DNA of 64,000 bases from Streptomyces sp. 840.1 (GTDB lineage Bacteria; Actinomycetota; Actinomycetes; Streptomycetales; Streptomycetaceae). The stretch lies in assembly GCF_003751445.1 (NCBI RefSeq), contig NZ_RJUU01000001.1, positions 1,927,001-1,991,000 of the forward strand, read 5' to 3'. Both the position numbers and the translations under genes were made by a program. The notes under the pieces are model-generated. The model worked only from the letters and a program-made list of their open reading frames with translations, was not told the origin of the DNA and ran no database searches. The stretch's first letter is position 1; every line of letters starts with the position of its first letter. Below are positions 24,889 through 34,226 of the stretch, one piece after another.

Positions 24889-25536
24889 ATGGAACTGAAC
24901 GACGCCGGCCCCGCCGCACCGGTCGGAGGGATATCTGACCGAGAGCTGTGGGCGAGAGCCGTCGACGGTGACCGCGAGGCGTTCGGCCGGATCTTCGACC
25001 GCCACGGCAAGACCGTCTACAACCACCTGTTCCGGCGGACCGCCGACTGGTCCGAGGCCGAGGACCTCACGTCGACCGTGTTCCTGCACGCCTGGCGGCG
25101 GCGCTCGGAGACGGTACTCGACCGCGACTCGGCCCTGCCGTGGCTGCTGGGCATCGCCGACCGCCTGGTCTCGAACACCAGACGACGGCTGAGACGGGCC
25201 GAGTCGCTGCTGCGGCGGCTCGTCTCGCACGACGAGCCGGTGGGCGACCATGCGGACCGCGTCGCTGTCATGGTCGACGACGAGCGCCATATGTCGGAGA
25301 TCCACCGGGCGTTGGCCCGGTTGCCGCGCCACGAACGCGAGGTCGTCGAGCTCTGTGTGTGGTCGGGCCTGGACCAGCAGGCGGCCGCGGCAGCGCTGCA
25401 GGTGGCGGTCGGGACCGTGAAGTCCCGGCTGCACAGGGCGCGGCGGAGGCTGGGCGCCGACCTCGTCGGCGGAGCCTCGGGACCGGCGTCGTTCAGTCCG
25501 ATGAATCCCGTCAATGCGGAAGAGGTCGCACGATGA
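24889..25536 (+). CDS. ECF-type RNA polymerase sigma factor
   Basis: The 215-residue sigma factor has region 2 at residues ~28-90 (DREAFGRIFDRHGKTVYNHL, then SEAEDLTSTVFLHAWRR). Region 4 is at ~140-195 (LPRHEREVVELCVWSGLDQQ, then VAVGTVKSRLHRARRRL). Regions 1.1 and 3 are absent, as in ECF factors. The stop codon overlaps the ATG of the next gene (ATGA at 25533-25536), so a membrane protein is co-translated; by position it should be the partner or anti-sigma factor. No clear Shine-Dalgarno precedes ATG 24889. Confidence 0.92.
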   Translation: MELNDAGPAAPVGGISDRELWARAVDGDREAFGRIFDRHGKTVYNHLFRRTADWSEAEDLTSTVFLHAWRRRSETVLDRDSALPWLLGIADRLVSNTRRRLRRAESLLRRLVSHDEPVGDHADRVAVMVDDERHMSEIHRALARLPRHEREVVELCVWSGLDQQAAAAALQVAVGTVKSRLHRARRRLGADLVGGASGPASFSPMNPVNAEEVAR

Positions 25537-26456
25537 ATGACACGCAGGGCATTCCTGCGGCTCCTTCCGATCGTGATCTGCCGAACCACCGGCGGACCCG
25601 AGAGGAGCTTCTGATGAAGATCGATCCAGAGGACAACCGTGCTTCGCTGCGCCGCAAGTGGGGAGTGCCGCTGGGGGTCGCCACCGGCGTCGCGGCGCTG
25701 AGCGTCGCGGCAGTGGCGGTCTTCAGCGGGGTGGGGGACGCCAAGCCGCTCCTCGCTTCCCCCGCCGGAAACCCGGCGGGCACCGGCTCACCGAGTCCGA
25801 GCCCGAGCACCCCGAGCACCCCGCACGGCTCCAAGTCGGCCGGGGCCGGCTCGTCCCCGTCCTCGGCTCCCGAGGCTCCCGCCCCGGACGCCTTCTCCAT
25901 CACCAGCAGCAGGACGACCCCGATCGACGCCGGGACCGTCGCCAAGATCCTGTCCTCCTGCCTGGGCGCGGACGCGTCGCGCTACCACGCGGTGGTCGCG
26001 GTCCGCACCCCCATCGCCTCGCCGGACTGGGACGGCGTGGTCGTCGCCGTCAACTCCGCAGACCAGTACGTGCAGTGCGAGTCGAAGGGCGACAAGGGCA
26101 ACAGCCCGGACTCCCCGCCCACGTTCATCAACAATCGCCTCTGGGGCACCGGCCGCACGATCGAGTACTTCGACTCCGTCAGCCAGCCCGACGGCAAGGG
26201 ACAGCACCTGATGCTGGGCGCCGGGCACTACGCGTCCGGCATCGCCAAGATCACCATCAGCTACGGCGACGACCCGAAGGAGTACCCGGCGCGCATGGCG
26301 GGCGGCGCGTTCGTCTACGCGGCGGCCGTGTCCCCCGGCACACCGAAGCCCGACCCGCACTACTCGGGACCGAACCCCTACGTCCACGCCTACAACGCGG
26401 CCGGCAAGGAGATCTACAGCCAGAAGAAGGACCCGCAGTTCGTCGACGAGAGCTGA
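25533..26456 (+). CDS. Single-pass membrane protein coupled to the ECF sigma factor
   Basis: The 307-residue protein has a ~45-residue cytoplasmic N-terminus (RRTREELLMKIDPEDNRASL), a membrane helix at ~50-70 (VATGVAALSVAAVAVFSGVG), a Ser/Pro/Thr-rich linker, and an extracytoplasmic domain from ~120 (TVAKILSSCLGADASRYHAV). The start overlaps the sigma stop by four bases. Topology and coupling suggest a sigma-regulating membrane sensor, but no zinc-finger anti-sigma motif is seen. Two cysteines in the outer domain (SSCLG, VQCES) could form a disulfide. Function is inferred only from context. Confidence 0.82.
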   Translation: MNDTQGIPAAPSDRDLPNHRRTREELLMKIDPEDNRASLRRKWGVPLGVATGVAALSVAAVAVFSGVGDAKPLLASPAGNPAGTGSPSPSPSTPSTPHGSKSAGAGSSPSSAPEAPAPDAFSITSSRTTPIDAGTVAKILSSCLGADASRYHAVVAVRTPIASPDWDGVVVAVNSADQYVQCESKGDKGNSPDSPPTFINNRLWGTGRTIEYFDSVSQPDGKGQHLMLGAGHYASGIAKITISYGDDPKEYPARMAGGAFVYAAAVSPGTPKPDPHYSGPNPYVHAYNAAGKEIYSQKKDPQFVDES

Positions 26457-26494
26457 GAACCGGACGAGACCGAGCGGGCCCTCTCGACCGCCCG

Positions 26495-26528
26495 CACCGC
26501 TGCCCCGGCGATCACCGGGGCAGCGGTG
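26495..26528 (+). terminator. Hairpin after the sigma operon
   Basis: CACCGCTGCCCCGG (26495-26508) pairs perfectly with CCGGGGCAGCGGTG (26515-26528) around a six-base loop, 39 bases past the stop of the membrane protein. Confidence 0.75.
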
Positions 26529-26713
26529 GCTTCGGCGACCGGCCGCGCAGGACGAGCCGGCTGACGCCCCCGCGCGCGTGAGCCCGTCATGCGGCCCCTG
26601 CCCTCGCCTCGATCCACGTGCGGACATGGCCTTCGCCTGCTGGACCCGTCTCGTCGTAGAGCGTGAGCAGCACGGCCCGCCTTCTCTTCTTTTCTTCCTC
26701 GGCCGTCGCACGG

Positions 26714-27037
26714 CTATCGGTCGAAGACGAACCGCAGGTTCTCGTCGTCCAGGTACCGGATGTTCACTTCTCGGCCCGCCAGCACCTCGGCCTCACGGCG
26801 GACGGGGACGGTCTCGGTGCCGGTGACGCGCTTGGGCCCGCCGTTCTCCGACCACGAGAGCGTGTATCGGATGGTGACCGAGTCGCTGTCGTTGCGCGCG
26901 ATGACACCCACGTCCTCGACGAGAGCACGGACATCGCGTCCGTGCACCGCGATCCGATGGTCGCGGACGAAGAGGGTGACGATCCAGCTGACACAGATGA
27001 CCCCGCCCACGATCCCGATCGCCACACCGACCATCAT
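26714..27037 (-). CDS. Small membrane protein, DUF3592-like
   Basis: The 107-residue protein has one N-terminal membrane helix (VGVAIGIVGGVICVSWIVTL) and a beta-rich domain with VTIRYTLSWSENGGPKRVTG and EVNIRYLDDENLRFVFD. This resembles DUF3592 membrane proteins of unknown function. The ATG follows a purine-rich GAGGCGG stretch. It is monocistronic. The family assignment is from pattern only. Confidence 0.7.
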   Translation of the reverse strand: MMVGVAIGIVGGVICVSWIVTLFVRDHRIAVHGRDVRALVEDVGVIARNDSDSVTIRYTLSWSENGGPKRVTGTETVPVRREAEVLAGREVNIRYLDDENLRFVFDR

Positions 27038-27498
27038 GGCCGCCGCCTCATGACCGAGACCGAGACCGAGACCGAGACCCGCCCGGCTGGCCCGCCGCTC
27101 GCCGTCACCGCAGCGATTCCCGGTGCGCTTCTCACGGGTCCCCTCTCATCGAGCCTCTTCGGCGGTACCGCTCGGGGTCGAGGATAGGGGACTTGGTTCA
27201 CCCGCCGAGTACGGCGGTCCTCCGCTTCCTCACTGAGCCGTTCCAACCTGTCGGGCGGTCCGAAACGACGCCCTGGTGCACGCGGCCGGCCTCATCGTCT
27301 TCCGGTGTTCCGGTGTTCCGGTGTTCCGGTGTTCCGGTGTTCCGGTGTTCCGGTGTTCCGGTGGGGACAGCGCTCTGTTGGCCACTGGGTCCGCTCTGTG
27401 AGCCGTCAGGGGGGTTGGCCCGGGGTTCCAGTTCCTCCGTTGCCCGGAGCGGCGAACGGCTGATGAGCTCAGCGTTCGCACACAGGGCCCGCGCAAAA
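27038..27498. other. Repeat-rich intergenic region
   Basis: I see no convincing gene in this 460-base gap. It begins with a run of GACCGA hexamers (about 27053-27078) at the 5' side of the DUF3592-like gene and contains the 8-bp tandem array at 27302-27362. The rest is unremarkable spacer up to the tRNA-Lys terminator. Confidence 0.5.
27302..27362. repeat. 8-bp tandem repeat CCGGTGTT, 7.6 copies
   Basis: Seven perfect copies of CCGGTGTT run from 27302 to 27357, with a partial eighth copy to 27362. The unit is not a multiple of three and lies outside any gene. Such perfect arrays usually vary in copy number between strains. Confidence 0.95.
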
Positions 27499-27534
27499 GA
27501 GCGCCCCGGCCGGCCAAAGCCGGTCGGGGCGCTC
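27499..27534 (-). terminator. 16-bp hairpin with T-run after tRNA-Lys
   Basis: Bases 27499-27514 pair with 27519-27534 with a single G-U-type mismatch around a four-base loop. On the minus strand the stem is followed by TCTTTTG, giving a short U-tract. Confidence 0.8.
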
Positions 27535-27572
27535 CACCGCAGGTAAAAGGGTTGCCCCTCCCCCGCTCCCGG

Positions 27573-27646
27573 TAGGCCGTGTGGGACTCGAACCCACAAC
27601 CAACGGATTAAAAGTCCGCTGCTCTGACCAATTGAGCTAACGGCCC
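27573..27646 (-). tRNA. tRNA-Lys (TTT)
   Basis: The minus strand folds as a complete 74-nt tRNA. The anticodon loop CTTTTAA gives anticodon TTT. The T-loop GGTTCGAGTCC and D-arm TAGCTCAATTGGT are canonical, and CCA is not encoded. Confidence 0.95.
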
Positions 27647-27737
27647 CTGGCAGATCACTCCCCGAGCATAGCCCGCCGCGACCCGGCCGCCGATCGGGTA
27701 TCGGTTGCCGGGCCCCGTCATGGTGGAGGCGTTTCGG

Positions 27738-29312
27738 TCAGCGCGGCGTATTGCGGGCGATCGTGCGCTTGTGATCCGGATTGAGGAACCAGTGACGGGC
27801 CGAGGCGAGCCACCAGGTGGCGGCGAAGCCGAGGACCACCAGGACGGCGATCGGGGCGTAGTTGAAGGTCTCCCAGGTGACGGGCGAGACCTGGGGCAGC
27901 ATGAAGAGCACCGTGATGACCGCCACCCACACCACCGCGACGATGCCGATGGGGCGGGACCAGCGGCCCAGGTGCCAGGGGCCGCGCCGGAAGTCGTCGC
28001 CGCGCAGGAGGCGGAGCAGGGTGGGGATGACGTAGGCGATGTAGAGGCCGATCACCGCGATGGAGGTGACCGCCGCGTACGCGGTGACGTTGATCAGGTA
28101 CGGGAGGCCCAGCACCAGCGCACCGGCGGCGGCCAGCCAGACCGCTGCCACGGGGGTGCGGGTGCGGGGGCTGACCGTGTGCCAGACGTGGGAGAACGGG
28201 AGGGCGCCGTCCCGGGAGAACGCGTAGATCATGCGGCTGTTGGCGGTCACGGACGCCATTCCGCAGAAGAGCTGGGCCCCGATCACCACCAGGAGCAGCA
28301 GCTTGCCGGTGGTGGCGCCCAGGGCGTCCAGGAGGATCTGGGCCGGCGGGGCGCCGGTCGGGGAGGCCAGGGCGCCGTCGTAGGACTGGATGGCGAAGGT
28401 GAAGCCGAGCAGGAGGACGAAGCCGGCGATCCAGGAGGTCCAGATCGACTGGACGATGCCGCGCGGGCCCGCCGTCGCGGCGTCGTGGGTCTCCTCCGTC
28501 ATATGGGCGGAGGCGTCGTAGCCGGTGAAGGTGTACTGGGCCATCAGCAGCCCGATCATCACCACGTAGAAGCCGCTGCCCCAGCCGGTGTTGTTCACGA
28601 ACTCCGTGAAGACGAACGACGCCGACTGGTGCGAGTCCGGTACGAAGGTCAGCGCGCCGACGATGACCGCGACGCCGAGCACGTGCCACCACACGCTGAC
28701 GCTGTTGAGGATCGCGACGATCCGGACCCCGAAGGTGTTCAGCAGCCCGTGCAGGAACAGGATCGCGGCGAAGAGGAGGATCGTGCGGCCGGGCGTGATC
28801 CCGAAGTCGAACTGGAGGTTGAGGTAGGCGCCCAGGAACGACGCAGCCCCGAAGTCGATCCCGGCGGTCACGGCCACCTGGCCGAGCACGTTGAACCAGC
28901 CGGTGAACCACGCCCACGCCGCCGCCGAGCGCGGCGGAGCCAGCCGGTGGGCCCAGAAGTAGAGGCCTGCGGAGGTCGGGTACGCCGAACAGATCTCGGC
29001 CATCGCGAGCCCGACGAACAACGTCATCAGCCCGACGCCGACCCAGCCCCAGGTGATCAGGACCGGGCCGCCGGTGTTCATGCCGAACAGGTAGAGCGTC
29101 AGGCAGCCGGAGAGCACCGAGATGATCGTGAACGAGACCGCGTAGTTGGAGAACGCCGACATCCGGCGGGCGAGCACCTGCGTGTAGCCGAGCTCGGCCA
29201 GCCGCTCCTCGTCCGAGCCGGGGGCGGCCGGCGAAGACGGCGGGGCCTGCGCGGACGACGACTCCGCCCGGCCGGGTCGCCCGGACGGGGCACTGCGGGG
29301 ATTGTTTGTCAT
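27738..29312 (-). CDS. APC-family amino-acid permease
   Basis: The 524-residue protein has about twelve membrane helices and the amino-acid/polyamine/organocation transporter signature near the N-terminus (EERLAELGYTQVLARRMSAF, then SNYAVSFTIISVLSGCL). Related actinobacterial members are annotated as GABA or amino-acid permeases. The conserved GYDASAHMTEET segment in the middle is typical of that group. ATG 29312 is preceded by GGGGG. Substrate specificity cannot be read from sequence. Confidence 0.92.
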   Translation of the reverse strand: MTNNPRSAPSGRPGRAESSSAQAPPSSPAAPGSDEERLAELGYTQVLARRMSAFSNYAVSFTIISVLSGCLTLYLFGMNTGGPVLITWGWVGVGLMTLFVGLAMAEICSAYPTSAGLYFWAHRLAPPRSAAAWAWFTGWFNVLGQVAVTAGIDFGAASFLGAYLNLQFDFGITPGRTILLFAAILFLHGLLNTFGVRIVAILNSVSVWWHVLGVAVIVGALTFVPDSHQSASFVFTEFVNNTGWGSGFYVVMIGLLMAQYTFTGYDASAHMTEETHDAATAGPRGIVQSIWTSWIAGFVLLLGFTFAIQSYDGALASPTGAPPAQILLDALGATTGKLLLLVVIGAQLFCGMASVTANSRMIYAFSRDGALPFSHVWHTVSPRTRTPVAAVWLAAAGALVLGLPYLINVTAYAAVTSIAVIGLYIAYVIPTLLRLLRGDDFRRGPWHLGRWSRPIGIVAVVWVAVITVLFMLPQVSPVTWETFNYAPIAVLVVLGFAATWWLASARHWFLNPDHKRTIARNTPR

Positions 29313-29389
29313 GCCCCCAGCGATTCCCTCGCCGGGGGCACGACATGCACCGCTCGCCGCCCCCTCGGGGGCGAGGGCCCGTCAGCCCC

Positions 29390-31522
29390 TCAGAAGATCC
29401 CCTTGTACGTCCACCCCGTGGCGATCTGCGTACGGGCCCCGAACGAGCCCTTGCCGTTGCCGTTGTTGCGGTACAGCTTCCCTGCCGTGTCGCGTACGAC
29501 GAGGTCGTTCCTGCCGTCGCCGCTCAGGTCGCCGACGCCCACCATCAGGTTGTACGAACTCCCCCAGCCCGAGAACACCTTCACCCTCGGCGCGAAGCGG
29601 CCGTTGCCCAGGCCGTTGTAGCGCCACAGGCCGCCGCTGCGGTCATGGCCGAGCAGGTCGGGACGGCCGTCGCCGGTGATGTCGCCGACGCCGGTGATCT
29701 GGGAGTACGTCTTCCAGTTGGTGAAGATCCTGACCTTCGGCGCGAACTTGCCGCCGGCCGCGCCCGCGTAGAAGTACATGTCGCCGGTGGACGTCTGACG
29801 GGCCACGAGGTCGGCCCGGCCGTCCCCGTTCAGATCGCCGGGCGAGGTCAGCACGTCGTACTGCTGCCAGCCCCCGCTGATCACGGTGTGGCTGCCGCCC
29901 GGCGTGTAACCGGACCTGCCGCAGCGGCCGGCGTACTGGCGCAGTTCGCCGCCCGGCATCCGCACGATCAGTTCGGAGCAGCGGTCGCTGCCGGTGTCCG
30001 CGAGCGGCACGGCGAGCGTGCCGGCCGGCCAGCCGGTACCGGTCGTCTTGCCGTCGAAGGTGCCCGGGGCCTTCCCGAACTGGACGGTCAGCCCGCCGGA
30101 GGAGTTGAGGGTGACGAGGTCGCCGATGCTGTACCGGCCCTGGTCGTGGAAGCCCGCCTTACCGCCGCCCACCCCGATGGAGCCGCTGGTGGTGTACGTC
30201 CCGGACCCGTCCTCGGCCGTCGCTTTCAGGCTCCAGGTGTGAAGGCCGTTGCCCGTGTATCCGCCCGCGTCCGTGCGGCCGTCCCAGGCGACGTCCGCCT
30301 CGGTGCCGGAGCCGGTCCCCTTGAGGGCGCGTACCGTGCGGCCGGCCCAGTCCTTGACGGTGTACGTCCAGGTGACGGGTTTGTTGAACTGCCAGGTGCT
30401 GAGCCACGCGTCCAGGCCGTCCGTTCCCTTGAGGTCGATGGACGTGTCGCCGACGTCGGAGGCGATCCTGGCGAGGGGCTGCGCGGGTACACCGCTGGGC
30501 ACGATGTGGACGGAGTTCGCGGCGTCGACGTACGCAATGTCCCCGCCGAATTTGTCCACCGCCCAGGTGAGCCGCCGCTGGTCTGCGGTCTTCCCCGCCG
30601 GCAGGTCAGCCACCGCACGGGGAGCTGCGGCCTTGCCCGTGTGGAAATCGGTCAGCAGCAGCTTGCCGGCGGTCCTGTCGTGCCGGACGAGGTACCCGTC
30701 GCCGACGAGGGCGGGCCCGGACGGCACGGTGAACGACTTCTTCGCCGTCCGGTCGTACACCCCGGCCGCGCCGGTCGTCCCGCAGTTCCAGTAGACCCAG
30801 CGCCCGGCCGCACGGACCTCCTTGATCACGCAGGGGGCGCCGGTGGCGGCCTTCTCCACGACCTTGTTCTTCGTGATGTCGGTCGCGGTGAGCGCGCCGG
30901 TCGTGGAGGTCGCCGCCCAGAGCGAGGTGCCCCAGACGGAGGCGGCGGTCGCGGTACGGACGAGAGGAGCGGCGGTCGAGTAGTAGCCCGGGTACATCCC
31001 GGCCCGCTGCTTGACGGGTGAGCCGCCGTTGACCACATAGGCGCGGGCCGTCAGGTCCACGATCTTCGCGGTGCCCGCGGGGTAGCGGACATCGCCCCCG
31101 CTGTACGAGTTGCCGGGCCCCCAGAACTGGACGCTCTCGGTGCCGGCGCCGTCGCCGTTGACGAACACGGCGCCGAAGTCCCCGTGGCCCGAGGCGACCA
31201 GCACCACACAGGAGCCCATGTCGCAGGGCACCGTCCTGAAGTGCGCGCCGTTGGCCATGGGCCCGGCGTACGCCCGGCTCTCCCGCTTCCCCACGGTCGC
31301 GCCGTCGGCGGACACCCGGCGCTCGAAGATCATCGTGTCCCCACTGAGGCTTTGCTCCGCGGTGACCAGCCGCCCGCCGGCGAAGTCGAGGCCCTGGACG
31401 CCGGTGGTCGCCACGGTGGCCGGAGCCCCGGCGGCGCCGGCCGCGAGGGGCACGAATCCCGCCCCGATTCCAAGTGCCGCCATCATCGCGACAGCACCGC
31501 GTACAACAGTGTGGCGTCTCAC
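29390..31522 (-). CDS. Secreted FG-GAP/VCBS-repeat protein
   Basis: The 710-residue exported protein has a signal peptide at residues 1-32 (RGAVAMMAALGIGAGFVPLA). An N-terminal beta-propeller-like region follows, then a FlgD-type Ig-like segment (~385-450, VKDWAGRTVRALKGTG). Three C-terminal FG-GAP repeats carry calcium-binding DxNGDGRxD loops (GDLNGDGRADLVARQ, GDITGDGRPDLLGHD, GDLSGDGRNDLVVRD). GTG 31522 follows GGGAGGG by seven bases; an open extension to 31654 is not supported. The function is unknown; surface adhesion or ligand binding is plausible for the family. Confidence 0.88.
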   Translation of the reverse strand: MRRHTVVRGAVAMMAALGIGAGFVPLAAGAAGAPATVATTGVQGLDFAGGRLVTAEQSLSGDTMIFERRVSADGATVGKRESRAYAGPMANGAHFRTVPCDMGSCVVLVASGHGDFGAVFVNGDGAGTESVQFWGPGNSYSGGDVRYPAGTAKIVDLTARAYVVNGGSPVKQRAGMYPGYYSTAAPLVRTATAASVWGTSLWAATSTTGALTATDITKNKVVEKAATGAPCVIKEVRAAGRWVYWNCGTTGAAGVYDRTAKKSFTVPSGPALVGDGYLVRHDRTAGKLLLTDFHTGKAAAPRAVADLPAGKTADQRRLTWAVDKFGGDIAYVDAANSVHIVPSGVPAQPLARIASDVGDTSIDLKGTDGLDAWLSTWQFNKPVTWTYTVKDWAGRTVRALKGTGSGTEADVAWDGRTDAGGYTGNGLHTWSLKATAEDGSGTYTTSGSIGVGGGKAGFHDQGRYSIGDLVTLNSSGGLTVQFGKAPGTFDGKTTGTGWPAGTLAVPLADTGSDRCSELIVRMPGGELRQYAGRCGRSGYTPGGSHTVISGGWQQYDVLTSPGDLNGDGRADLVARQTSTGDMYFYAGAAGGKFAPKVRIFTNWKTYSQITGVGDITGDGRPDLLGHDRSGGLWRYNGLGNGRFAPRVKVFSGWGSSYNLMVGVGDLSGDGRNDLVVRDTAGKLYRNNGNGKGSFGARTQIATGWTYKGIF

Positions 31523-31693
31523 AGCCAGACCCTCCCGGGAACTACCAAAAGAGCATGAGGAGGACGCGGCAGATTGCCGCGGTCTGTGCGAAGTGTGAAA
31601 GCCCCCCGGCCCCGACCCCTCATGCGAGGGGGCCGACTTTAACAGCATTCGCACAGGCGGTGACAGGGAGATTCGAACCGGTTCAAATGAAAC

Positions 31694-31729
31694 AGGGCCC
31701 GCCCAGCACCGAAGTGCTGGGCGGGCCCT
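31694..31729 (-). terminator. Perfect 16-bp hairpin after the DEAD-box gene
   Basis: AGGGCCCGCCCAGCAC (31694-31709) pairs perfectly with 31714-31729 around a CGAA tetraloop, 26 bases past the helicase stop codon. Confidence 0.85.
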
Positions 31730-31754
31730 GATCAGCAGTCAGGCGATCGGACGA

Positions 31755-34016
31755 TCAGCCGTTGCGCTTCCAGCGCGGCTTGTCGTCGCGGCGGCCGAAG
31801 GAGCCGGTGCTCGTGCCGGTTCCCGTGGAGCGGTGGTCGTCGCGGCGGCCGGTGGGACGGTCACCGCCGCCCGAGCGGAAGCCGCCCGAGGGACGGTCGT
31901 CACGACGGTCGCGGTTGAACGGGCGGTCGCCGCCACCGGAGCGGAAGCCACCGGAGGGACGGTCGTCACGACGGTCGCGGTTGAACGACGGGCGGTCGTT
32001 GTCGCGGTTGAAGGACGGACGGTCGTTGTCACGACGCTCGAAGGAGCGGCCGCCCCGGTCGTCACGACGGTCGTTGCCACCGGAGCGGAAGCCGCCGGAG
32101 GGACGGTCGTCACGACGCTGGAAACCACCTCGGTCGTCGCGGCGGTCGTTGCCGCCGGAGCGGAAACCGCCACCGACCGGACGGTCCTCACGGCGGTCGT
32201 TGCTGCCGCGGAAGGACGGGCGGTCGCTGCTGCCCCGGTAGCCGTTGCTGCCGGCGGGACGGCCGCTGCGCTCGCCGGTGCGGTCGTTGCCGCCCCGGTA
32301 ACCGCCGCGGTCGCCGCCACGGTTGTCCCGGCGCTCGAAGTTGCCACGGTCGTCGCGGCGCTCCTCGCGCGCGGCCTGCTGCTCCGGCACGGAGGCGGCG
32401 GCCAGCAGCGCGGCCTCGGCCTCGGCGGCAACCTCGGCCACCGCTGCCTCGGGGTCGTCGCCCCGCTCGCGGGCGGCACGGGCGACCAGGCGGTCGGCCT
32501 CCTCGCGCAGCTCGACGGCGCGGCGCTGGATGCGCTCCAGCTGCTTGGTCAGGTCGGCGGCCTCGCGCTCGGCCTGCTTGGCGGCGTTGTTCGCGGAGTC
32601 GGCCTGGACCTCGGTGAGCGAACGGGCGCCGGTGATCTCGGCGACCTCGGGCTCGAAGACGCCCGCGCCCTGCACGATGTGGCGCGAGGCGTCGACGCCC
32701 GCGTCCTCCATCAGGCGGAAGATCTGACGGCGCTGGTGCGGCAGCGCCAGCGAGACGACGACACCGGACTTGCCGGCACGGGCGGTACGGCCCGAGCGGT
32801 GCAGGTAGTCCTTGTGGTCACCGGCCGGGTCCACGTTCAGGACCAGGTCGATGCCGTCGACGTGGATGCCTCGGGCGGCGACGTCGGTGGCGACCAGGGC
32901 GTTGACGTAGCCCTTCTTGAAGTCCTCCAGGACGCGGGTACGAGCGCCCTGGGTCATGCCGCCGTGCAGCGCGTCCGCCTTGACGCCCGCCTCGACGAGC
33001 TGCTCGGCGATGCGGTCGGCGCCCAGCTGGGTGCGGACGAAGATGATGGTGCGGCCCTTGCGGGCGGCGATGGCGGAGGTGACCGGCGCCTTGTCCTTCG
33101 GCTTCACGACGAGGACGTGGTGCGACATGGTCGAGACGTTGCCCTGGGCGGAGTCGACCTCGTGGGTGACCGGGTTGCTCAGGTAGCGCTTGACCAGGGT
33201 GCCGATCTCGTTCTCCATGGTGGCGGAGAAGAGCATGCGCTGGCCGCCGCCGGGGATCTGGTCGAGCAGCTCGGTGACCTCGGGCAGGAAGCCCAGGTCG
33301 GACATCTGGTCGGCCTCGTCGAGGACGGCGACCTGGACGTTCTCCAGGGAGCAGGCGCCCCGGTTGATGATGTCGCGCAGCCGGCCCGGGGTGGCGACGA
33401 GGACGTCGACACCGCGCTCCAGCGCGTAGATCTGGTTGCCCATCGACGTACCGCCGCAGACGACCTTCATCTTCAGGCCGAGCACGTCGCCGTACGGCTG
33501 AAGCGCGTCCGCGACCTGCATCGCGAGCTCACGGGTCGGGGTGAGGATGATCGCGCGGGGCTTCTTCTTCTCGGTGTGCCCACCGGCCAGCGAGGCCAGG
33601 GTCGGCAGACCGAAGGAGAGGGTCTTGCCGGAGCCGGTACGGCCTCGGCCGAGGATGTCCTTTCCGGCCAGGGCGTCCGGGATGGTCGCTGCCTGGATCG
33701 GGAAAGGCGCGGTCACACCGTTCTGCGCGAGCTTGCGGACGATGCCGTCCGGCAGGCCCAGGTCGGCGAAGGTGACGGTCGGCTCGGCGTCCGCCTCGTC
33801 GGCGGCGGAGTCGGCGTCGGCCTGCTCGGCCCGGGGGGCCTCGGTCACGGCCTGCTCGGCCGTCTCGGCCTGCTCCGTCTGCTCGCCCTGAGGAGCCTTG
33901 ATGTAGTCCTCGATGGAGACGGCGGACTCGGCCACAACGGCCTCGGCGGCCACGACGAGCTCGTCGTTCTCGATGTTCTCGGGCAGCACGGTGTGGTCAG
34001 AACTGGAAATTGACAT
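31755..34016 (-). CDS. DEAD-box ATP-dependent RNA helicase with Arg/Gly/Asp-rich tail
   Basis: The 753-residue helicase has an acidic N-terminal extension (~1-80). Core motifs follow: Q motif (FADLGLPDGIVRKLAQNGV), Walker A GRTGSGKT near 125, PTRELAMQ, TPGRLRD, DEAD near 233, SAT near 264, and the C-terminal ARGIHVDGIDLV and HRSGRTARAG motifs. Residues ~530-745 are a disordered tail of repeats such as DRRDDRPSGGFRSGG and NDRPSFNRD, suited to RNA binding. It probably serves RNA unwinding or decay and ribosome assembly, often cold-linked. The ~210-base upstream region is less GC-rich and may be a regulated leader. A strong terminator follows. Confidence 0.95.
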   Translation of the reverse strand: MSISSSDHTVLPENIENDELVVAAEAVVAESAVSIEDYIKAPQGEQTEQAETAEQAVTEAPRAEQADADSAADEADAEPTVTFADLGLPDGIVRKLAQNGVTAPFPIQAATIPDALAGKDILGRGRTGSGKTLSFGLPTLASLAGGHTEKKKPRAIILTPTRELAMQVADALQPYGDVLGLKMKVVCGGTSMGNQIYALERGVDVLVATPGRLRDIINRGACSLENVQVAVLDEADQMSDLGFLPEVTELLDQIPGGGQRMLFSATMENEIGTLVKRYLSNPVTHEVDSAQGNVSTMSHHVLVVKPKDKAPVTSAIAARKGRTIIFVRTQLGADRIAEQLVEAGVKADALHGGMTQGARTRVLEDFKKGYVNALVATDVAARGIHVDGIDLVLNVDPAGDHKDYLHRSGRTARAGKSGVVVSLALPHQRRQIFRLMEDAGVDASRHIVQGAGVFEPEVAEITGARSLTEVQADSANNAAKQAEREAADLTKQLERIQRRAVELREEADRLVARAARERGDDPEAAVAEVAAEAEAALLAAASVPEQQAAREERRDDRGNFERRDNRGGDRGGYRGGNDRTGERSGRPAGSNGYRGSSDRPSFRGSNDRREDRPVGGGFRSGGNDRRDDRGGFQRRDDRPSGGFRSGGNDRRDDRGGRSFERRDNDRPSFNRDNDRPSFNRDRRDDRPSGGFRSGGGDRPFNRDRRDDRPSGGFRSGGGDRPTGRRDDHRSTGTGTSTGSFGRRDDKPRWKRNG

Positions 34017-34226
34017 GCGAAATGCGAAACCTTCCGGAGTCTCGGCACGCGCCCGTAACTCCGTGTTTTCGCAATTTCGACCGCCTCAATGCGGTCCAGC
34101 CACGGCAAGGGAGAGTACGCGCCACACGGCGCTCTTCTGTGTCGGCGCCGGGCAATGGATCAAACGATCTACTACCATACGCACTAACCCCACCATCGCG
34201 CAAGCCGGACTCCTGGCGGCACCCCG

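Noticed and set aside
31833..34013. 726-codon open frame antisense to the DEAD-box helicase gene
   Set aside because: Composition is Gly/Val/Arg-rich with no domain, and it exactly mirrors a well-supported gene.
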